A stretch of 64,000 nucleotides of DNA, from assembly GCF_900108015.1 (NCBI RefSeq), contig NZ_FNVP01000009.1:96019-160018 (forward strand), read 5' to 3'. A program made the translations under genes and the position numbers. Source of the stretch: Flavobacterium urumqiense (lineage in GTDB: Bacteria; Bacteroidota; Bacteroidia; Flavobacteriales; Flavobacteriaceae). Below, piece by piece: positions 7,582-16,864 of the stretch (the stretch's first letter is position 1; each line of letters opens with the position of its first letter). The notes beneath the pieces are model-generated. The model was not told the DNA's origin, made no database searches, and worked only from the letters and a program-made list of their open reading frames with translations.

Positions 7582-7905
7582 ATGCATGACTATTACGAAC
7601 AAATTTTTACTTTCATAAAAGAAAACTTTATTCCCAGTACTCCTGAGAATGCGAATGTGAAGCTTAACACGGAACAGCTGCTTTCTTTTCTTTTCAGGAC
7701 CTTTCCTGTAGATTGTGTATCTGATTATGACTTGAATGAAATCCTTAGTTCATTAGGATATATGAGGCACAATTATGTTGTAGAGTATTTTACTGAAGTG
7801 GGCAAAAAGAAAGATGCCAGGATTGAAGTCAAGAAAAGTTTAGAGGTGGGTTGGTGCTTGAAAAGTCCGTTTGATTTGCATACTGAAGAATTGGAGAAAA
7901 AGTAA
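7582..7905 (+). CDS. Hypothetical small protein
   Basis: A 107-residue soluble protein, 16 bases after the secreted cargo gene and probably co-transcribed with it. Residues 28-60 could form a helical, winged-helix-like unit (LLSFLFRTF, then DYDLNEILSSLGY), and the C-terminal half is strand-rich with GWCLKSP. I recognise no family. It belongs to the cargo cassette rather than to virion assembly. Confidence 0.6.
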   Translation: MHDYYEQIFTFIKENFIPSTPENANVKLNTEQLLSFLFRTFPVDCVSDYDLNEILSSLGYMRHNYVVEYFTEVGKKKDARIEVKKSLEVGWCLKSPFDLHTEELEKK

Positions 7906-7927
7906 ATGTTTTTTGTATATTTGATTT

Positions 7928-8146
7928 ATGAAAATGACTTCAGAAGAAAAAATAAATTTTGCATTTACTTTGTGTCCAGATTTTGATACTTATGAGAATG
8001 ATATGGTGCAAATTCCTATTATTGAGAAACCCAGTTTAATCATTAATAGGTCTGTTTATCCATCAGAAATAGAAAAATTAAATATAATTACTTTTATAAA
8101 AAATTTCAAAAATAAAAGTTGGGAATTTTATAATAAGAATTTTTAA
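7928..8146 (+). CDS. Hypothetical small protein
   Basis: A 72-residue protein rich in Asn, Lys and Ile, of no known family. TATATTTG at 7916-7923, a good Bacteroidota promoter element, lies only 4 bases upstream of the start, so a very short or leaderless transcript is possible. It is the last gene of the cargo cassette; a terminator follows 22 bases after its stop. The short length keeps confidence moderate. Confidence 0.5.
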   Translation: MKMTSEEKINFAFTLCPDFDTYENDMVQIPIIEKPSLIINRSVYPSEIEKLNIITFIKNFKNKSWEFYNKNF

Positions 8147-8168
8147 TAAATATTTTATATCAAAAGCA

Positions 8169-8194
8169 AAACCACTCAATAGAGTGGTTTTTTT
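8169..8194 (+). terminator. Terminator of the cargo cassette
   Basis: A hairpin with 9-bp arms (8169-8177, 8182-8190) and a T run. TGTCCTATT of the next promoter begins two bases later. The same terminator-promoter arrangement, with nearly the same hairpin sequence, recurs at 19755-19792. Confidence 0.85.
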
Positions 8195-8195
8195 A

Positions 8196-8231
8196 TGTCC
8201 TATTCTAACACTTTCACACTTTCCATATTTG
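8196..8231 (+). promoter_or_regulatory. Putative phage late promoter 2
   Basis: TGTCCTATTC at 8196-8205 and CATATTTG at 8224-8231 keep the shared spacing. It lies exactly 40 bases upstream of the start codon at 8236 and heads the terminase unit. The 11-mer ATGGAAAGTGT (minus strand, 8216-8226) overlaps it. Confidence 0.65.
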
Positions 8232-8235
8232 TACT

Positions 8236-8967
8236 ATGGAAATGATAAAAAACTGGTTTGATCAAGGATGCGATTATGCTGTTGGAATTGTTATTTATGG
8301 CAATTTACCAAAGCATAATCCCACTTTGCTGAATAACTTAAAAAGGAAAAACAATTCATTCAATACTGAAAAATTGAAAAATGAATTGAAGAAATACATT
8401 GATAAATACGACCAAAACGTATTTATTGCTGAAATTCAAAAAGAAGTTGCTGCAGTTGTTATTCCTGCTATTAACAAAGTAACTGAAAGCGAAAAAAAAC
8501 AGGCAGTTTTATTTCATCAACTTCCTGAATCCATGCGACCTATATTACTTGAAGCAAACCAATTATTTAAAGAAAATTGTTTGCTAAAAGTCAATTTGAA
8601 TGAATTGCCGGCACATGCTGAAAAAGCCGCTATTGCCATCCAAATTAAGATTCATAGTAATATCAGGAAAAACCAATTGTGCTGGCAAAAGATTGATTTG
8701 TTTATAGAGAAACGAATTGTTCCGGAATCGCCTAAACATGGTTTTGAAGAGTTGACACCAGCTGGATTATTGAGACAGCAACAATTGTTGTATGCTTCGA
8801 TTTCTAAATTAAACACCAGGTTAAAAGGCAATCGTGAACAGATTGAAAAAGTGACTGTTTTAGCGATTCGTTCCAAAATTGAACGTCAGATTTCAAAACA
8901 GGAAGAAAACCTGATCCAGCAAAACGAAAAATTAATCATTATAAGCAATTTGATTGATGGGAACTAA
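8236..8967 (+). CDS. Hypothetical phage protein before terminase
   Basis: A 243-residue, largely helical protein of unknown function. Residues 175-240 should form a coiled coil (SKLNTRLKGNREQIEKV and onward). It is first in the terminase unit, and its end overlaps the terminase small-subunit start by 11 bases, so the two are translationally coupled. The position suggests a role in packaging or DNA recognition, but nothing in the sequence proves it. Confidence 0.65.
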   Translation: MEMIKNWFDQGCDYAVGIVIYGNLPKHNPTLLNNLKRKNNSFNTEKLKNELKKYIDKYDQNVFIAEIQKEVAAVVIPAINKVTESEKKQAVLFHQLPESMRPILLEANQLFKENCLLKVNLNELPAHAEKAAIAIQIKIHSNIRKNQLCWQKIDLFIEKRIVPESPKHGFEELTPAGLLRQQQLLYASISKLNTRLKGNREQIEKVTVLAIRSKIERQISKQEENLIQQNEKLIIISNLIDGN

Positions 8968-9550
8968 AAAAAGAAATATGCTTATAAAGCGTGGTGATAG
9001 CACGTTTGATAAGATTTTGGCGCATTACATCAATCCGGAACATTTTCCTTTGACTGAAACCAATACCGACATTCTGAATCGATTGAATGAGGTTTTTGCA
9101 TTGCGGTTAAACCATTTTTCGTCCCAACAAATTGTAAATAAATGGGTAAACGAAAAAGGAATTTCGCAGGCTCAGGCTTATATTGATATTAGAAATTCGG
9201 AGAAACTTTTTGGTAATGTTTTAAAAGCAGATGTCGAAGGTTCTCGGGTTGTTTGGTTAGAATACACTAGAGACTTTTTGAAGCGCTGTAAGCAAAAAGG
9301 AGATAAAAATAATGAGGCTAAAGCATTGAAAATGATGGCTGATTATGGAGGTTTTGCTAATGAAGATAATCCAGAGTTTAATGCTGAGAAATTCGAAAAT
9401 ATGGAAATTCATGTGAATGTGGATAAACAAGTCCAGGCTAAACTTCTTGAAATGCTTTCAGGTGGTTCCGTGGATTTGAATAATTTGAATGTTACTGATA
9501 TTGATTTTGAAGAACTGAAAACTGACGAATACGAAGATGATGATCAGTAA
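8957..9550 (+). CDS. Terminase small subunit (putative)
   Basis: A 197-residue protein beginning at the ATG at 8957; a TTG one codon earlier is less likely. Residues 40-95 carry a helix-turn-helix-like region (SSQQIVNKWVNEKGISQAQA), suited to binding the packaging site. The C-terminal tail is very acidic (EELKTDEYEDDDQ). It overlaps the large subunit gene by 14 bases. Assignment rests on adjacency to the large subunit, length and the HTH-like segment, which together are characteristic of this subunit. Confidence 0.78.
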   Translation: MGTKKRNMLIKRGDSTFDKILAHYINPEHFPLTETNTDILNRLNEVFALRLNHFSSQQIVNKWVNEKGISQAQAYIDIRNSEKLFGNVLKADVEGSRVVWLEYTRDFLKRCKQKGDKNNEAKALKMMADYGGFANEDNPEFNAEKFENMEIHVNVDKQVQAKLLEMLSGGSVDLNNLNVTDIDFEELKTDEYEDDDQ

Positions 9551-11036
9551 AAAAAAGTTTGTAGAACTTACTATTCCGCAATTGTGTTGTGTCATGGCAC
9601 AACAAAGGCATAAATATATTGAGATGGGTCGTGGTGGTGGAAAAACCACCATTTTTGGCTATCAAATGCGTGAATTAGTACGGCAAATGCCAAAGGCCTC
9701 TTTTGCGTTGGTGGGTTCGACTTATTCGCAGATTTTGGCAAGAACATTGCCTTCAGCCATTGAGGGATTAGAAATGTTTAATTTACATCAGGATATTGAT
9801 TTTGTTGTTGGTAGATGTGGAAAAAAACACGGTTACGAAATGCCATATCAGCCACCAAATCAATGGAACAATATTATACATTTTCCAAATGGTGCCATTT
9901 TTCAGTTGGTTTCGCTTGATAATGCTAATTCAGGGCGTGGTTTGAATTCCTATGCTGAATTAGGCGATGAAGCTGCATTACTAGATCCAGAGAAACTATT
10001 TACCAATGTAAAAACTACTAATAGAGCCAAAAAGGAAGTATTTAAGGACTGTAGCCTTTTGGGTTCTGAATTCTATGTTTCGTCAACCCCTATCAATAAA
10101 AAAGGGAAATGGTTCACGGAAATGGAAGAAGTGGCTAAAAAGAACCCAAAGGAGTATGCATTCATTAAAGCTTCAGCATTATCGAATCCTTACTTGAATC
10201 CTGCATGGTTTAAAAAGATGCGGGATCAGGCAGTATCCGAGATACTATATAATGCTGAAATACTAAACATAAGACCAAAGGAAATTGTTGACGGGTTTTA
10301 TGGCAATCTTATACCTGCCAAACATTACTATACGGATTACAACAATAGTTATCTGGAAACAATAGGTGTTGTGGCCAGATCAGAACATTTTAATTCTAAC
10401 CAGGACAATGATGTCCGGGTCAATGAACCGCTTATTATGTCGGTTGACTTTGGTGTGTTCAACTGTTGTGTTGTGTCTCAGGTACAGGATGATACCTACA
10501 AGGTGTTAAAGTCTTTTTTTGTAAAATCTCCTAAGCTATTGGATGATCTATTCATTGAACAAGTGATACCATACTACAGGCCACATCAGGAAAAATTTGT
10601 GTACTTATATGGTGGTCATGATGGTAACAACAGATTGCCAAACGATGAGCGCACGTACTTTCAACAGATCATTGAGGTACTTACTAAGCATGGCTGGACC
10701 GTCTACCTGATGACTCATGGTGCAGCACCAACACACACTGATAAGTATTTACTTATCAATGCTATGCTCAAAGAACATCAGATGCGATTACCTAAGATGC
10801 GTATCAATGAGCATAACAATCCGGATCTAATCATTGCACTGGAACGCACCGAGGCAAAGGAAGCTTTGAAAGGTGGTATTGAAAAGGAAAAGAAAGATGA
10901 GCGCAATAAGCTATTCCCACAACAACACGCACCCCACTTAACGGATGCGTTCGATATCCCGATCATGACAATGTTCAATGACATCTTCAAAGGTTCGAGC
11001 CTACTACTCTCCGAAAGCCGTATTCAAACTACATAA
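9537..11036 (+). CDS. Terminase large subunit
   Basis: A 499-residue ATP-driven DNA packaging motor and nuclease. The ATPase domain shows Walker A GRGGGKTT at residues 31-38 and a Walker B-type acidic pair at Asp144-Glu145 (ELGDEAALL). The C-terminal RNase H-like nuclease domain has candidate metal ligands Asp304 (SVDFG), Asp362 (HDGNN) and Asp470 (LTDAFD). Two adjacent ATG codons (9537, 9540) are possible starts. Unusually, the gene lies downstream of the capsid genes rather than before them. Confidence 0.93.
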   Translation: MMISKKKFVELTIPQLCCVMAQQRHKYIEMGRGGGKTTIFGYQMRELVRQMPKASFALVGSTYSQILARTLPSAIEGLEMFNLHQDIDFVVGRCGKKHGYEMPYQPPNQWNNIIHFPNGAIFQLVSLDNANSGRGLNSYAELGDEAALLDPEKLFTNVKTTNRAKKEVFKDCSLLGSEFYVSSTPINKKGKWFTEMEEVAKKNPKEYAFIKASALSNPYLNPAWFKKMRDQAVSEILYNAEILNIRPKEIVDGFYGNLIPAKHYYTDYNNSYLETIGVVARSEHFNSNQDNDVRVNEPLIMSVDFGVFNCCVVSQVQDDTYKVLKSFFVKSPKLLDDLFIEQVIPYYRPHQEKFVYLYGGHDGNNRLPNDERTYFQQIIEVLTKHGWTVYLMTHGAAPTHTDKYLLINAMLKEHQMRLPKMRINEHNNPDLIIALERTEAKEALKGGIEKEKKDERNKLFPQQHAPHLTDAFDIPIMTMFNDIFKGSSLLLSESRIQTT

Positions 11037-11230
11037 TCCATGCATTTTCATATATCCATATATTTTGGAGATGGAAAGTGTAAAAATTTATAGGGACAGG
11101 CGTGCTTTTCTGTTTGATAATATAAAAAATAATATTTTTTTAGAGGTCAAAAAATTGATTTTCAATATAGTAAACTTTAAAATAGTAGAATACACCCATC
11201 AAATAATATCAGAAAAGCAATTAAAAAGTC

Positions 11231-11266
11231 TGTCCTATTTTAAAACCAGTCAAATAATGAAATTTG
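11231..11266 (+). promoter_or_regulatory. Putative phage late promoter 3
   Basis: TGTCCTATTT at 11231-11240 and TTTG at 11263-11266 with the standard spacing, 40 bases before the start codon at 11271. It heads the portal unit. An ATGGAAAGTGT 11-mer lies 160 bases upstream at 11071. Confidence 0.6.
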
Positions 11267-11270
11267 GACT

Positions 11271-11615
11271 ATGCAAAAGGAAATAATTTCATTAAAAGAA
11301 GGTTTAACCATTCTAAATCAAAAAGACATAAAAGGGACTCTTATCCCTTTTGATTTGACTTATAGAACTTTTAATGCTACATCAAAAAGAGGCGGTAAAC
11401 TAAAAACCTACTCCGGTGCCAGACTTCTTTTGGAAAAAAACCCAAACGCAATTCATCGCGATACTATCGAAAACATTTTAGTTCCTATCAAAAAAACCAA
11501 AAACGCAAAGCATTTTGAGAACAGGACCAGAAATATTGAATTATCCGATGAGACTGTTGTCACAATTTGCATAGATTTTATCATCAGTATTAACAATAAA
11601 GAAATCATCTACTAA
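11271..11615 (+). CDS. Hypothetical phage protein
   Basis: A 114-residue basic protein with no recognised family. It has a basic, Gly-containing middle section (NATSKRGGKLKTY) and a strand-rich end. Its last base overlaps the portal start, so translation is coupled. It could be a portal-associated or DNA-binding factor, which is inference from position only. Confidence 0.65.
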   Translation: MQKEIISLKEGLTILNQKDIKGTLIPFDLTYRTFNATSKRGGKLKTYSGARLLLEKNPNAIHRDTIENILVPIKKTKNAKHFENRTRNIELSDETVVTICIDFIISINNKEIIY

Positions 11616-12982
11616 TGTTAAATAGCGAATTTTTAAGTCCTACTATAGCCATCACCCAATACAAAGGTTCTCCTGCAATGGTTTCGTTTAAGAACTCCAT
11701 CGATAAAATGGATAGCACTGTAACCGCTGTAAAAGTAGATGTGAAAGATAAGCAGGGCGAAATAGCTTCATGGGGCAAAAACAATGATTATCCACAGCAA
11801 GTCATAAAAGAATCCAAAAAGAACGGATCAGTTTCATCTGGTATCAGATTTTTAAGAAAGGCACATTACGGCAACGGATTGGTGTTATTGAGAAATGAAG
11901 TTTCTGATGCTGGAAAAAAAGACACTAAAGTTGTTCCACTTACTGCACTTCCAGAAATCAATGCCTTTTTCCGAAAATCACAAATGAAACGTTTTTGGAA
12001 AGAAACTATTGCTGATTTAGAATGGTTCTCTATCGCATTCCCTGAATACATCCTTTCTGAAAACTTTACCAAAATCAACCGTGTAAAACGTCAAAAGGCG
12101 GCTTGGTGTCGTTTCGAAATGATGAATGAAGAAAACGGATTGGTTGAGCACGTTTACATTTCTGAAAAATTCGGAAAAGGAAGTGCTGTAGATATTACCA
12201 GCAAATTTGTCGAAAAAATACCTTTGATTGACAGTTACTGGTCCGCGGATGAAGTTCGTGAATACTGCAAAATCAATAAAATAACTAAGTTCATCCGTCC
12301 TATATTCTATCCTTTACTTGACGAAGCTTATTATCCTGAATCAGAATGGCATGCTATATTAAAATCGGGGTGGTTAGACGTTGCCAATTCAGTTCCGGCA
12401 CTTAAAAAAGCCATGTTTGAAAAACAAATGACAATTAAATTTTTGATTGAAATTGACGAACAATACTATCAAAAGATTTATGCTGAAGAATGGGCAAAAA
12501 TGAAAGTGGAAGAGCGCAAAAAGATACGTCAGGATCTTATTGATTCCATTAATACTGGATTGGTTGGGAATGAAAACGCAGGTAAATCCATCCAGTCAAT
12601 GATGTATACGGATTCAACTGGAAAACAAGTTTCTGCACTTAAAATTACTGCTATTGATGATAAATTGAAAGATGGAATCTATTTGCCAGAAGCTTCAGCG
12701 GCCAATTCTGAAATACTTGTTGCAATTGGGGTCGATGCCACTCTAGTTGGTGGTGCAGGAATACCGGGCGGGGCGTTAGGTGCCGGTTCCGGTTCTGACA
12801 AGCGCGAAGCATTTCTAATTCTTCAGGCACTTTACAAAACCAATAGAGAAACAACCTTAGAAGTTTTCGAATTCATTCAGGATTATAATTCATGGGATGA
12901 AACAATTATTCCAGGATTAGAAGATACCATATTGACCACACTAGATAAGAACCCAACAGGAATGCAAAAAGCTACAGCATGA
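11615..12982 (+). CDS. Portal protein
   Basis: A 455-residue protein. Its length, helix-rich middle with many Trp and Tyr residues, and place between terminase and a connector-type gene fit a portal, the ring through which DNA enters the capsid. A long helical segment (KAMFEKQMTIKFLIEIDEQ, near residue 270) and a Gly-rich loop near 372-392 (VGGAGIPGGALGAGSGSDK) precede the C-terminal helices. The start codon overlaps the previous gene's last base and the stop overlaps the next gene by 4 bases. Confidence 0.78.
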   Translation: MLNSEFLSPTIAITQYKGSPAMVSFKNSIDKMDSTVTAVKVDVKDKQGEIASWGKNNDYPQQVIKESKKNGSVSSGIRFLRKAHYGNGLVLLRNEVSDAGKKDTKVVPLTALPEINAFFRKSQMKRFWKETIADLEWFSIAFPEYILSENFTKINRVKRQKAAWCRFEMMNEENGLVEHVYISEKFGKGSAVDITSKFVEKIPLIDSYWSADEVREYCKINKITKFIRPIFYPLLDEAYYPESEWHAILKSGWLDVANSVPALKKAMFEKQMTIKFLIEIDEQYYQKIYAEEWAKMKVEERKKIRQDLIDSINTGLVGNENAGKSIQSMMYTDSTGKQVSALKITAIDDKLKDGIYLPEASAANSEILVAIGVDATLVGGAGIPGGALGAGSGSDKREAFLILQALYKTNRETTLEVFEFIQDYNSWDETIIPGLEDTILTTLDKNPTGMQKATA

Positions 12983-13944
12983 TACTAAACACAACCGATG
13001 ACTTAAAAAAATACGTATCGTTGGCACAATCATTTGTGTTTACTGATTTCGAACCATACATCACCAAAGCCGTGAATGCTTTTACCAAAAAGTATCTTGG
13101 AAACCTTCATGTTTATCTTAAAGATGAATTTGCGACTCCAGACATTAATTTCGAAATCAAAAACGAAGCGCGCGAACATTTACGCAATGTAATTGCCAAT
13201 TTTGGTTATTTCATTTATTTACCTTTTTCAGCGGTAATGGCTGATAGTTCCGGAATAACTGTAGTACAAAGCGATCAAAGAAAATCAGCAGAATGGTGGC
13301 AAATAAAAGACATTCGTCGAGAACTTTTGCGCTCCGGTCATGAAGCAATGGATTACCTATTGGAAATTTTAGAGAAAAACCCAACTGTTTTTGTTGATTG
13401 GACCACAGAATTTGGTACCATAAACAAAAATTTACTGGTCCATAACACCACCACATTCAATGAATGGTATCATATTTTCAATTCCCGCCAAACATTCCTA
13501 GCCTTACAGCCGTCAATTCGTCAAGTTGAAGATCAATATATCCGAACGATGCTTTGCCCAGAACTCATTGAGCATCTAAAAACAGATGTTACAGGAGTTT
13601 CGCTGGAAGTAAAAACCGAACTTCAAAAAGCAATTGTAGCTTTTACAGTGGCAAAAGTCGCAAACGTAGGGTTGTTTATTTTAGATGAAAATGGTTTGCG
13701 TGTCAATTTTGAAACCTTAATCGATGGTCGAAAAGAAAGTGTGAGTTATGGAAAAACCGCTGATCAAACATCAAAGTTAGTGGAAGAACAATCCAATAAC
13801 GGTTCGCAATATTTAACTGTGGCCAGAGAATTAATCCAAGCTAATTTAATCACATTCAATCAGTGTGAATCACCGCTAAAAAAATCCACATCTTTAGGTT
13901 CCGGATATACACCTTATGATACACCAGGAGTATTGTCAATATAA
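12979..13944 (+). CDS. Head-tail connector (DUF6712-like), putative
   Basis: A 321-residue protein, overlapping the portal gene by 4 bases. The N-terminal half resembles DUF6712-type proteins of Bacteroidota phages: a short acidic start followed by residues around FEPYITKAVNAFTKKYLG and then helices. The family assignment is from memory and is tentative. Position right after portal favours a head-completion or connector role. It ends the portal unit; the next TGTCCTATTT promoter follows 26 bases after its stop. Confidence 0.6.
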   Translation: MILNTTDDLKKYVSLAQSFVFTDFEPYITKAVNAFTKKYLGNLHVYLKDEFATPDINFEIKNEAREHLRNVIANFGYFIYLPFSAVMADSSGITVVQSDQRKSAEWWQIKDIRRELLRSGHEAMDYLLEILEKNPTVFVDWTTEFGTINKNLLVHNTTTFNEWYHIFNSRQTFLALQPSIRQVEDQYIRTMLCPELIEHLKTDVTGVSLEVKTELQKAIVAFTVAKVANVGLFILDENGLRVNFETLIDGRKESVSYGKTADQTSKLVEEQSNNGSQYLTVARELIQANLITFNQCESPLKKSTSLGSGYTPYDTPGVLSI

Positions 13945-13970
13945 AAAGCCTGCACTTAGCACGGCAGAAG

Positions 13971-14006
13971 TGTCCTATTTAAAAAACTACAATCACTATA
14001 ATTTAG
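13971..14006 (+). promoter_or_regulatory. Putative phage late promoter 4
   Basis: TGTCCTATTT at 13971-13980 and TATAATTTAG at 13997-14006. The start codon lies exactly 40 bases after the first base, as in promoters 2 and 3. The downstream half CTATAATTTAGC is identical to that of promoter 6. Confidence 0.65.
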
Positions 14007-14010
14007 CATA

Positions 14011-16392
14011 ATGAGTATAACAGCAACGAATAATCCATATCCTACAGATCCAGACGCAGCACCAACGAAATTAGACCGTGGCGGCTACATAGGAACAGCA
14101 CAAAATCTTGACGAAAAAATAAACACTAATTTATCCGAAGCGAAAGCATTGATAGAGTCATTTAAGGGTTCAACTGATTTAGGGTCAATTACACCTACTT
14201 CTACACCTACAGGAACGGGCCCAGCTTTTTGGCGCGCAACTCAAAACGGGACATACACGAATTTTGGAGGTTTGGTTGTAAATGCCAATTCCTTTGCGGT
14301 GTTTTCAAGAAATGATGCGGGGGTTTTTAGTATTTCTCAGACTGCTTTAGATTTAACAGCTTATGCGAAAACAGTTGATACTAATAAAATAAACACTTGG
14401 ATAGCTAAAGCTTATCCATTAGGAGATCAAGTCAATTATTTAGGCAAAGATTGGGTTTCTAATGCTGCTGCTGTTGCAGGTGATGTTCCAGGAACATCAA
14501 GTAAATGGGTGGAGCGATTGAGTGGTTATGCAATCGGTAAAAGTAATATTTTTGATAATTCAGCGAATGTAAATGCCATTATAAACAACGGAGTACTTGA
14601 TTTGTCTTTAATTAACTGCTTAGACTCTCAACAGTTCACAATAGGGGTTTTTAGAAAAAATGCCTCTACTGCTTATGAAATAAAAATATATGAATGGAAA
14701 GGCGGTACTTTCACAGACGAGGTTTGTTCTTTTATTCAACCAAATTATGTAAAAATAAAAGATATTGAGACTTTAAAACTTTCCACTATTACGCAAGGTA
14801 TTTATGGGTACATCACTTTAGATTGGTCTAAAATACCAGACGGAACATCTATTGCTTCTCAGACTTTTGCTTTAGCAGGATTAAATAAATCTATTTATAC
14901 TACTTATCCTTTGCCTCCATCGATAATTTCACCTAATATTTTTGATAATTCAGCAAATGTCAATATAATAATGAAGGCTACTGTTCTTGATTTAACCTTA
15001 ATAAATTGTTTAGATTCTCAAAAATTTTCCATAGGTGTATTTAGAAAAAATGTTTCAGGGGCTTACGAAATTAAAATATATGAAATTATTAACAATTCTT
15101 TTGGGGATGAAGTATGCTCATTTAACCAGCCTAATTACATAAAAACTAAAGATATTGAGACTTTAACGCTATCTAATATACTTCAAGGTATTTATGGGTA
15201 TATAACAGTAGATTGGAGTAAGATAGCAGATGGAACATCTATTACTTCTCAAACTTTTGCTTTAGCTGGGTTAAGTAAGTCAACTTATATACCGTTAATA
15301 AAACAGCCATTAAATAAAATATCTAGCTCTATATTGCATAGAGGATTGTTAGATAGTATTTCGGCTGTAAATTGGTCTTTATCTTCAGGTATTTATACTA
15401 CAGGATCATTAGGTATGGCAAATTATTTGATTTTGAATAAACAAATAAATGTAGAGGGAAGAAAGACCATTGTAAAATTTAAAGGTTCATCAGACGCAAT
15501 TATTACGTTTCGATACAACGGAAAAGAATCAAGTGTAGGCACATTTTTTAGTGAAATTGTTGTAGACAATTTAAATTCTCAATTTTATTTAGGTAATAAA
15601 GGAGGGAATGGCACTTTAAAAACTGGAGCTTCAAAGCAATCATTTATCTATAATTCATCACATTATTATCAAATAGAAATAAAAAGAGTTAGAGAAATAT
15701 TTTATGTGATGTTAAAAAACTTATCTAATGCAACGGAGTATTCTATCACATTAGCTTCTTTAACAGATACAGATTTTACCGATAAAGATACCTTTGGACT
15801 TTATATGAATAGCGGTACTTCACTATCAGTCAGTGATATAATTGTAAGCTCAACAGTACAGCCATTATTAATAGTTGGCGATTCTATCACAGAGGGCGAT
15901 GTGCTTACATTTTCAAATGGAATTAGTAAAAGATTTGTGGATTTTATAAAAGATGATTTAGTTGGAAAAGTCTTGATAAGCGGCAGACACGGTGGAAATA
16001 TAAATGGAGTAACTGAAAAAGTTAACACGGAGTCAAATATATTATTACCTCAATACCAAATGATTACAATAGGAACTAATGGAAGTAATACATTAACAAA
16101 TTTAACTAATTTAGTTAGAAATCTAAAAGCAAAAGGGATAACGCCTATTTTAAATACTATCCCGCTAAAAACGACAGATACATCACAATCCTCAATAAAT
16201 ACTACTATTCTACAAGTAGTAGCTAATGAAAACATCGGTTGTGTTAGATTTGATATAGCTACGGCAATATCTAATGATCCTGTTAACGGATGTAATACTT
16301 CTCTTTTTGCAGACACAGTTCATCCAAATCAATCAGGGCATTTAGAAATGTATAAAAGGGTAAAGTTAGACGCTCCTTATTTATTTGAATAA
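14011..16392 (+). CDS. Tail fibre with C-terminal SGNH hydrolase
   Basis: A 793-residue probable receptor-binding protein. The N-terminal 178 residues are low in charge and rich in Thr, Gly and Pro, suited to virion attachment. Residues 179-308 and 309-425 are two copies of one domain starting NIFDNSANVN. A jelly-roll-like region follows (about 430-610). From about 617 to the end is an SGNH/GDSL hydrolase: GDSIT near 623, a Gly in SGRHGG, Asn in IGTNGSN and a catalytic Asp-His in DTVHPN. Such enzymes remove acyl groups from surface glycans. It begins the lysis/tail unit, overlapping no gene. Confidence 0.85.
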   Translation: MSITATNNPYPTDPDAAPTKLDRGGYIGTAQNLDEKINTNLSEAKALIESFKGSTDLGSITPTSTPTGTGPAFWRATQNGTYTNFGGLVVNANSFAVFSRNDAGVFSISQTALDLTAYAKTVDTNKINTWIAKAYPLGDQVNYLGKDWVSNAAAVAGDVPGTSSKWVERLSGYAIGKSNIFDNSANVNAIINNGVLDLSLINCLDSQQFTIGVFRKNASTAYEIKIYEWKGGTFTDEVCSFIQPNYVKIKDIETLKLSTITQGIYGYITLDWSKIPDGTSIASQTFALAGLNKSIYTTYPLPPSIISPNIFDNSANVNIIMKATVLDLTLINCLDSQKFSIGVFRKNVSGAYEIKIYEIINNSFGDEVCSFNQPNYIKTKDIETLTLSNILQGIYGYITVDWSKIADGTSITSQTFALAGLSKSTYIPLIKQPLNKISSSILHRGLLDSISAVNWSLSSGIYTTGSLGMANYLILNKQINVEGRKTIVKFKGSSDAIITFRYNGKESSVGTFFSEIVVDNLNSQFYLGNKGGNGTLKTGASKQSFIYNSSHYYQIEIKRVREIFYVMLKNLSNATEYSITLASLTDTDFTDKDTFGLYMNSGTSLSVSDIIVSSTVQPLLIVGDSITEGDVLTFSNGISKRFVDFIKDDLVGKVLISGRHGGNINGVTEKVNTESNILLPQYQMITIGTNGSNTLTNLTNLVRNLKAKGITPILNTIPLKTTDTSQSSINTTILQVVANENIGCVRFDIATAISNDPVNGCNTSLFADTVHPNQSGHLEMYKRVKLDAPYLFE
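14545..15290 (+). repeat. Tandem domain duplication inside tail fibre gene
   Basis: Two copies with a 390-bp period (14545-14934 and 14935 to about 15290) encode 130-residue units that are clearly homologous, both including FAL.GL.KS, CSF.QPNY and QGIYGYIT. DNA identity is high near the ends and lower in the middle, so the duplication is not very recent. Confidence 0.85.
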
Positions 16393-16863
16393 ATGAAAAT
16401 CTCAACTATAATAGCCATCGTCATGAAACAACACCTTATTTACTTCCTAACCACCATCTTTCTTTTTCTTGCGCCCATGCAGGGACTTATGATTGCGGTG
16501 GGGATGGCTATAATTTTAGATACATTTTTCGGAATATACAGATCAGTAAAAGTCAAGGGCTGGGTATTTATCACCAGCCGAAGATTAAGCGAGATCATAT
16601 CAAAAATGCTTCTTTATGAATTGTGTATTATTTGCCTTTACGTAATGGATTTCTATTTTTTGAGTGATCTAACCTTTAAGTTGTTTTCAATCGAATTCAT
16701 GTCAACCAAAATGTGTGCAATTATCTTAATTTTTATAGAAGGCGTTTCCATTAAGGAAAATTTTGAAAAAGCCACAGGATATGACGTATGGGCTTTAATC
16801 AAAAAAGCATTAGGCAGAGCCAAAGAAGTAAAAGACAGCGTAACGGATCTAATCGAAAAATAA
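16393..16863 (+). CDS. Phage holin
   Basis: A 156-residue membrane protein with about three or four hydrophobic segments (roughly residues 13-48, 68-92, 105-122) and a charged C-terminal tail (KEVKDSVTDLIEK). The motif GMAIILDTFFGIYRSVK is typical of holins with the Bacteroidota phage_holin_4-like pattern. It would form the inner-membrane pore that releases the muramidase. It begins immediately after the fibre stop codon and is followed at 1 base by the endolysin gene. Met11 is an alternative start, which could matter for lysis timing. Confidence 0.82.
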   Translation: MKISTIIAIVMKQHLIYFLTTIFLFLAPMQGLMIAVGMAIILDTFFGIYRSVKVKGWVFITSRRLSEIISKMLLYELCIICLYVMDFYFLSDLTFKLFSIEFMSTKMCAIILIFIEGVSIKENFEKATGYDVWALIKKALGRAKEVKDSVTDLIEK

Positions 16864-16864
16864 A

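Noticed and set aside
10978..11286. Open frame of 102 codons after the terminase gene
   Set aside because: It starts inside the terminase gene in another frame, reads through a TGTCCTATTT promoter and into the next gene, and has no protein-like pattern. A shorter start at 11071 cannot be ruled out; I treat 11037-11230 as non-coding.
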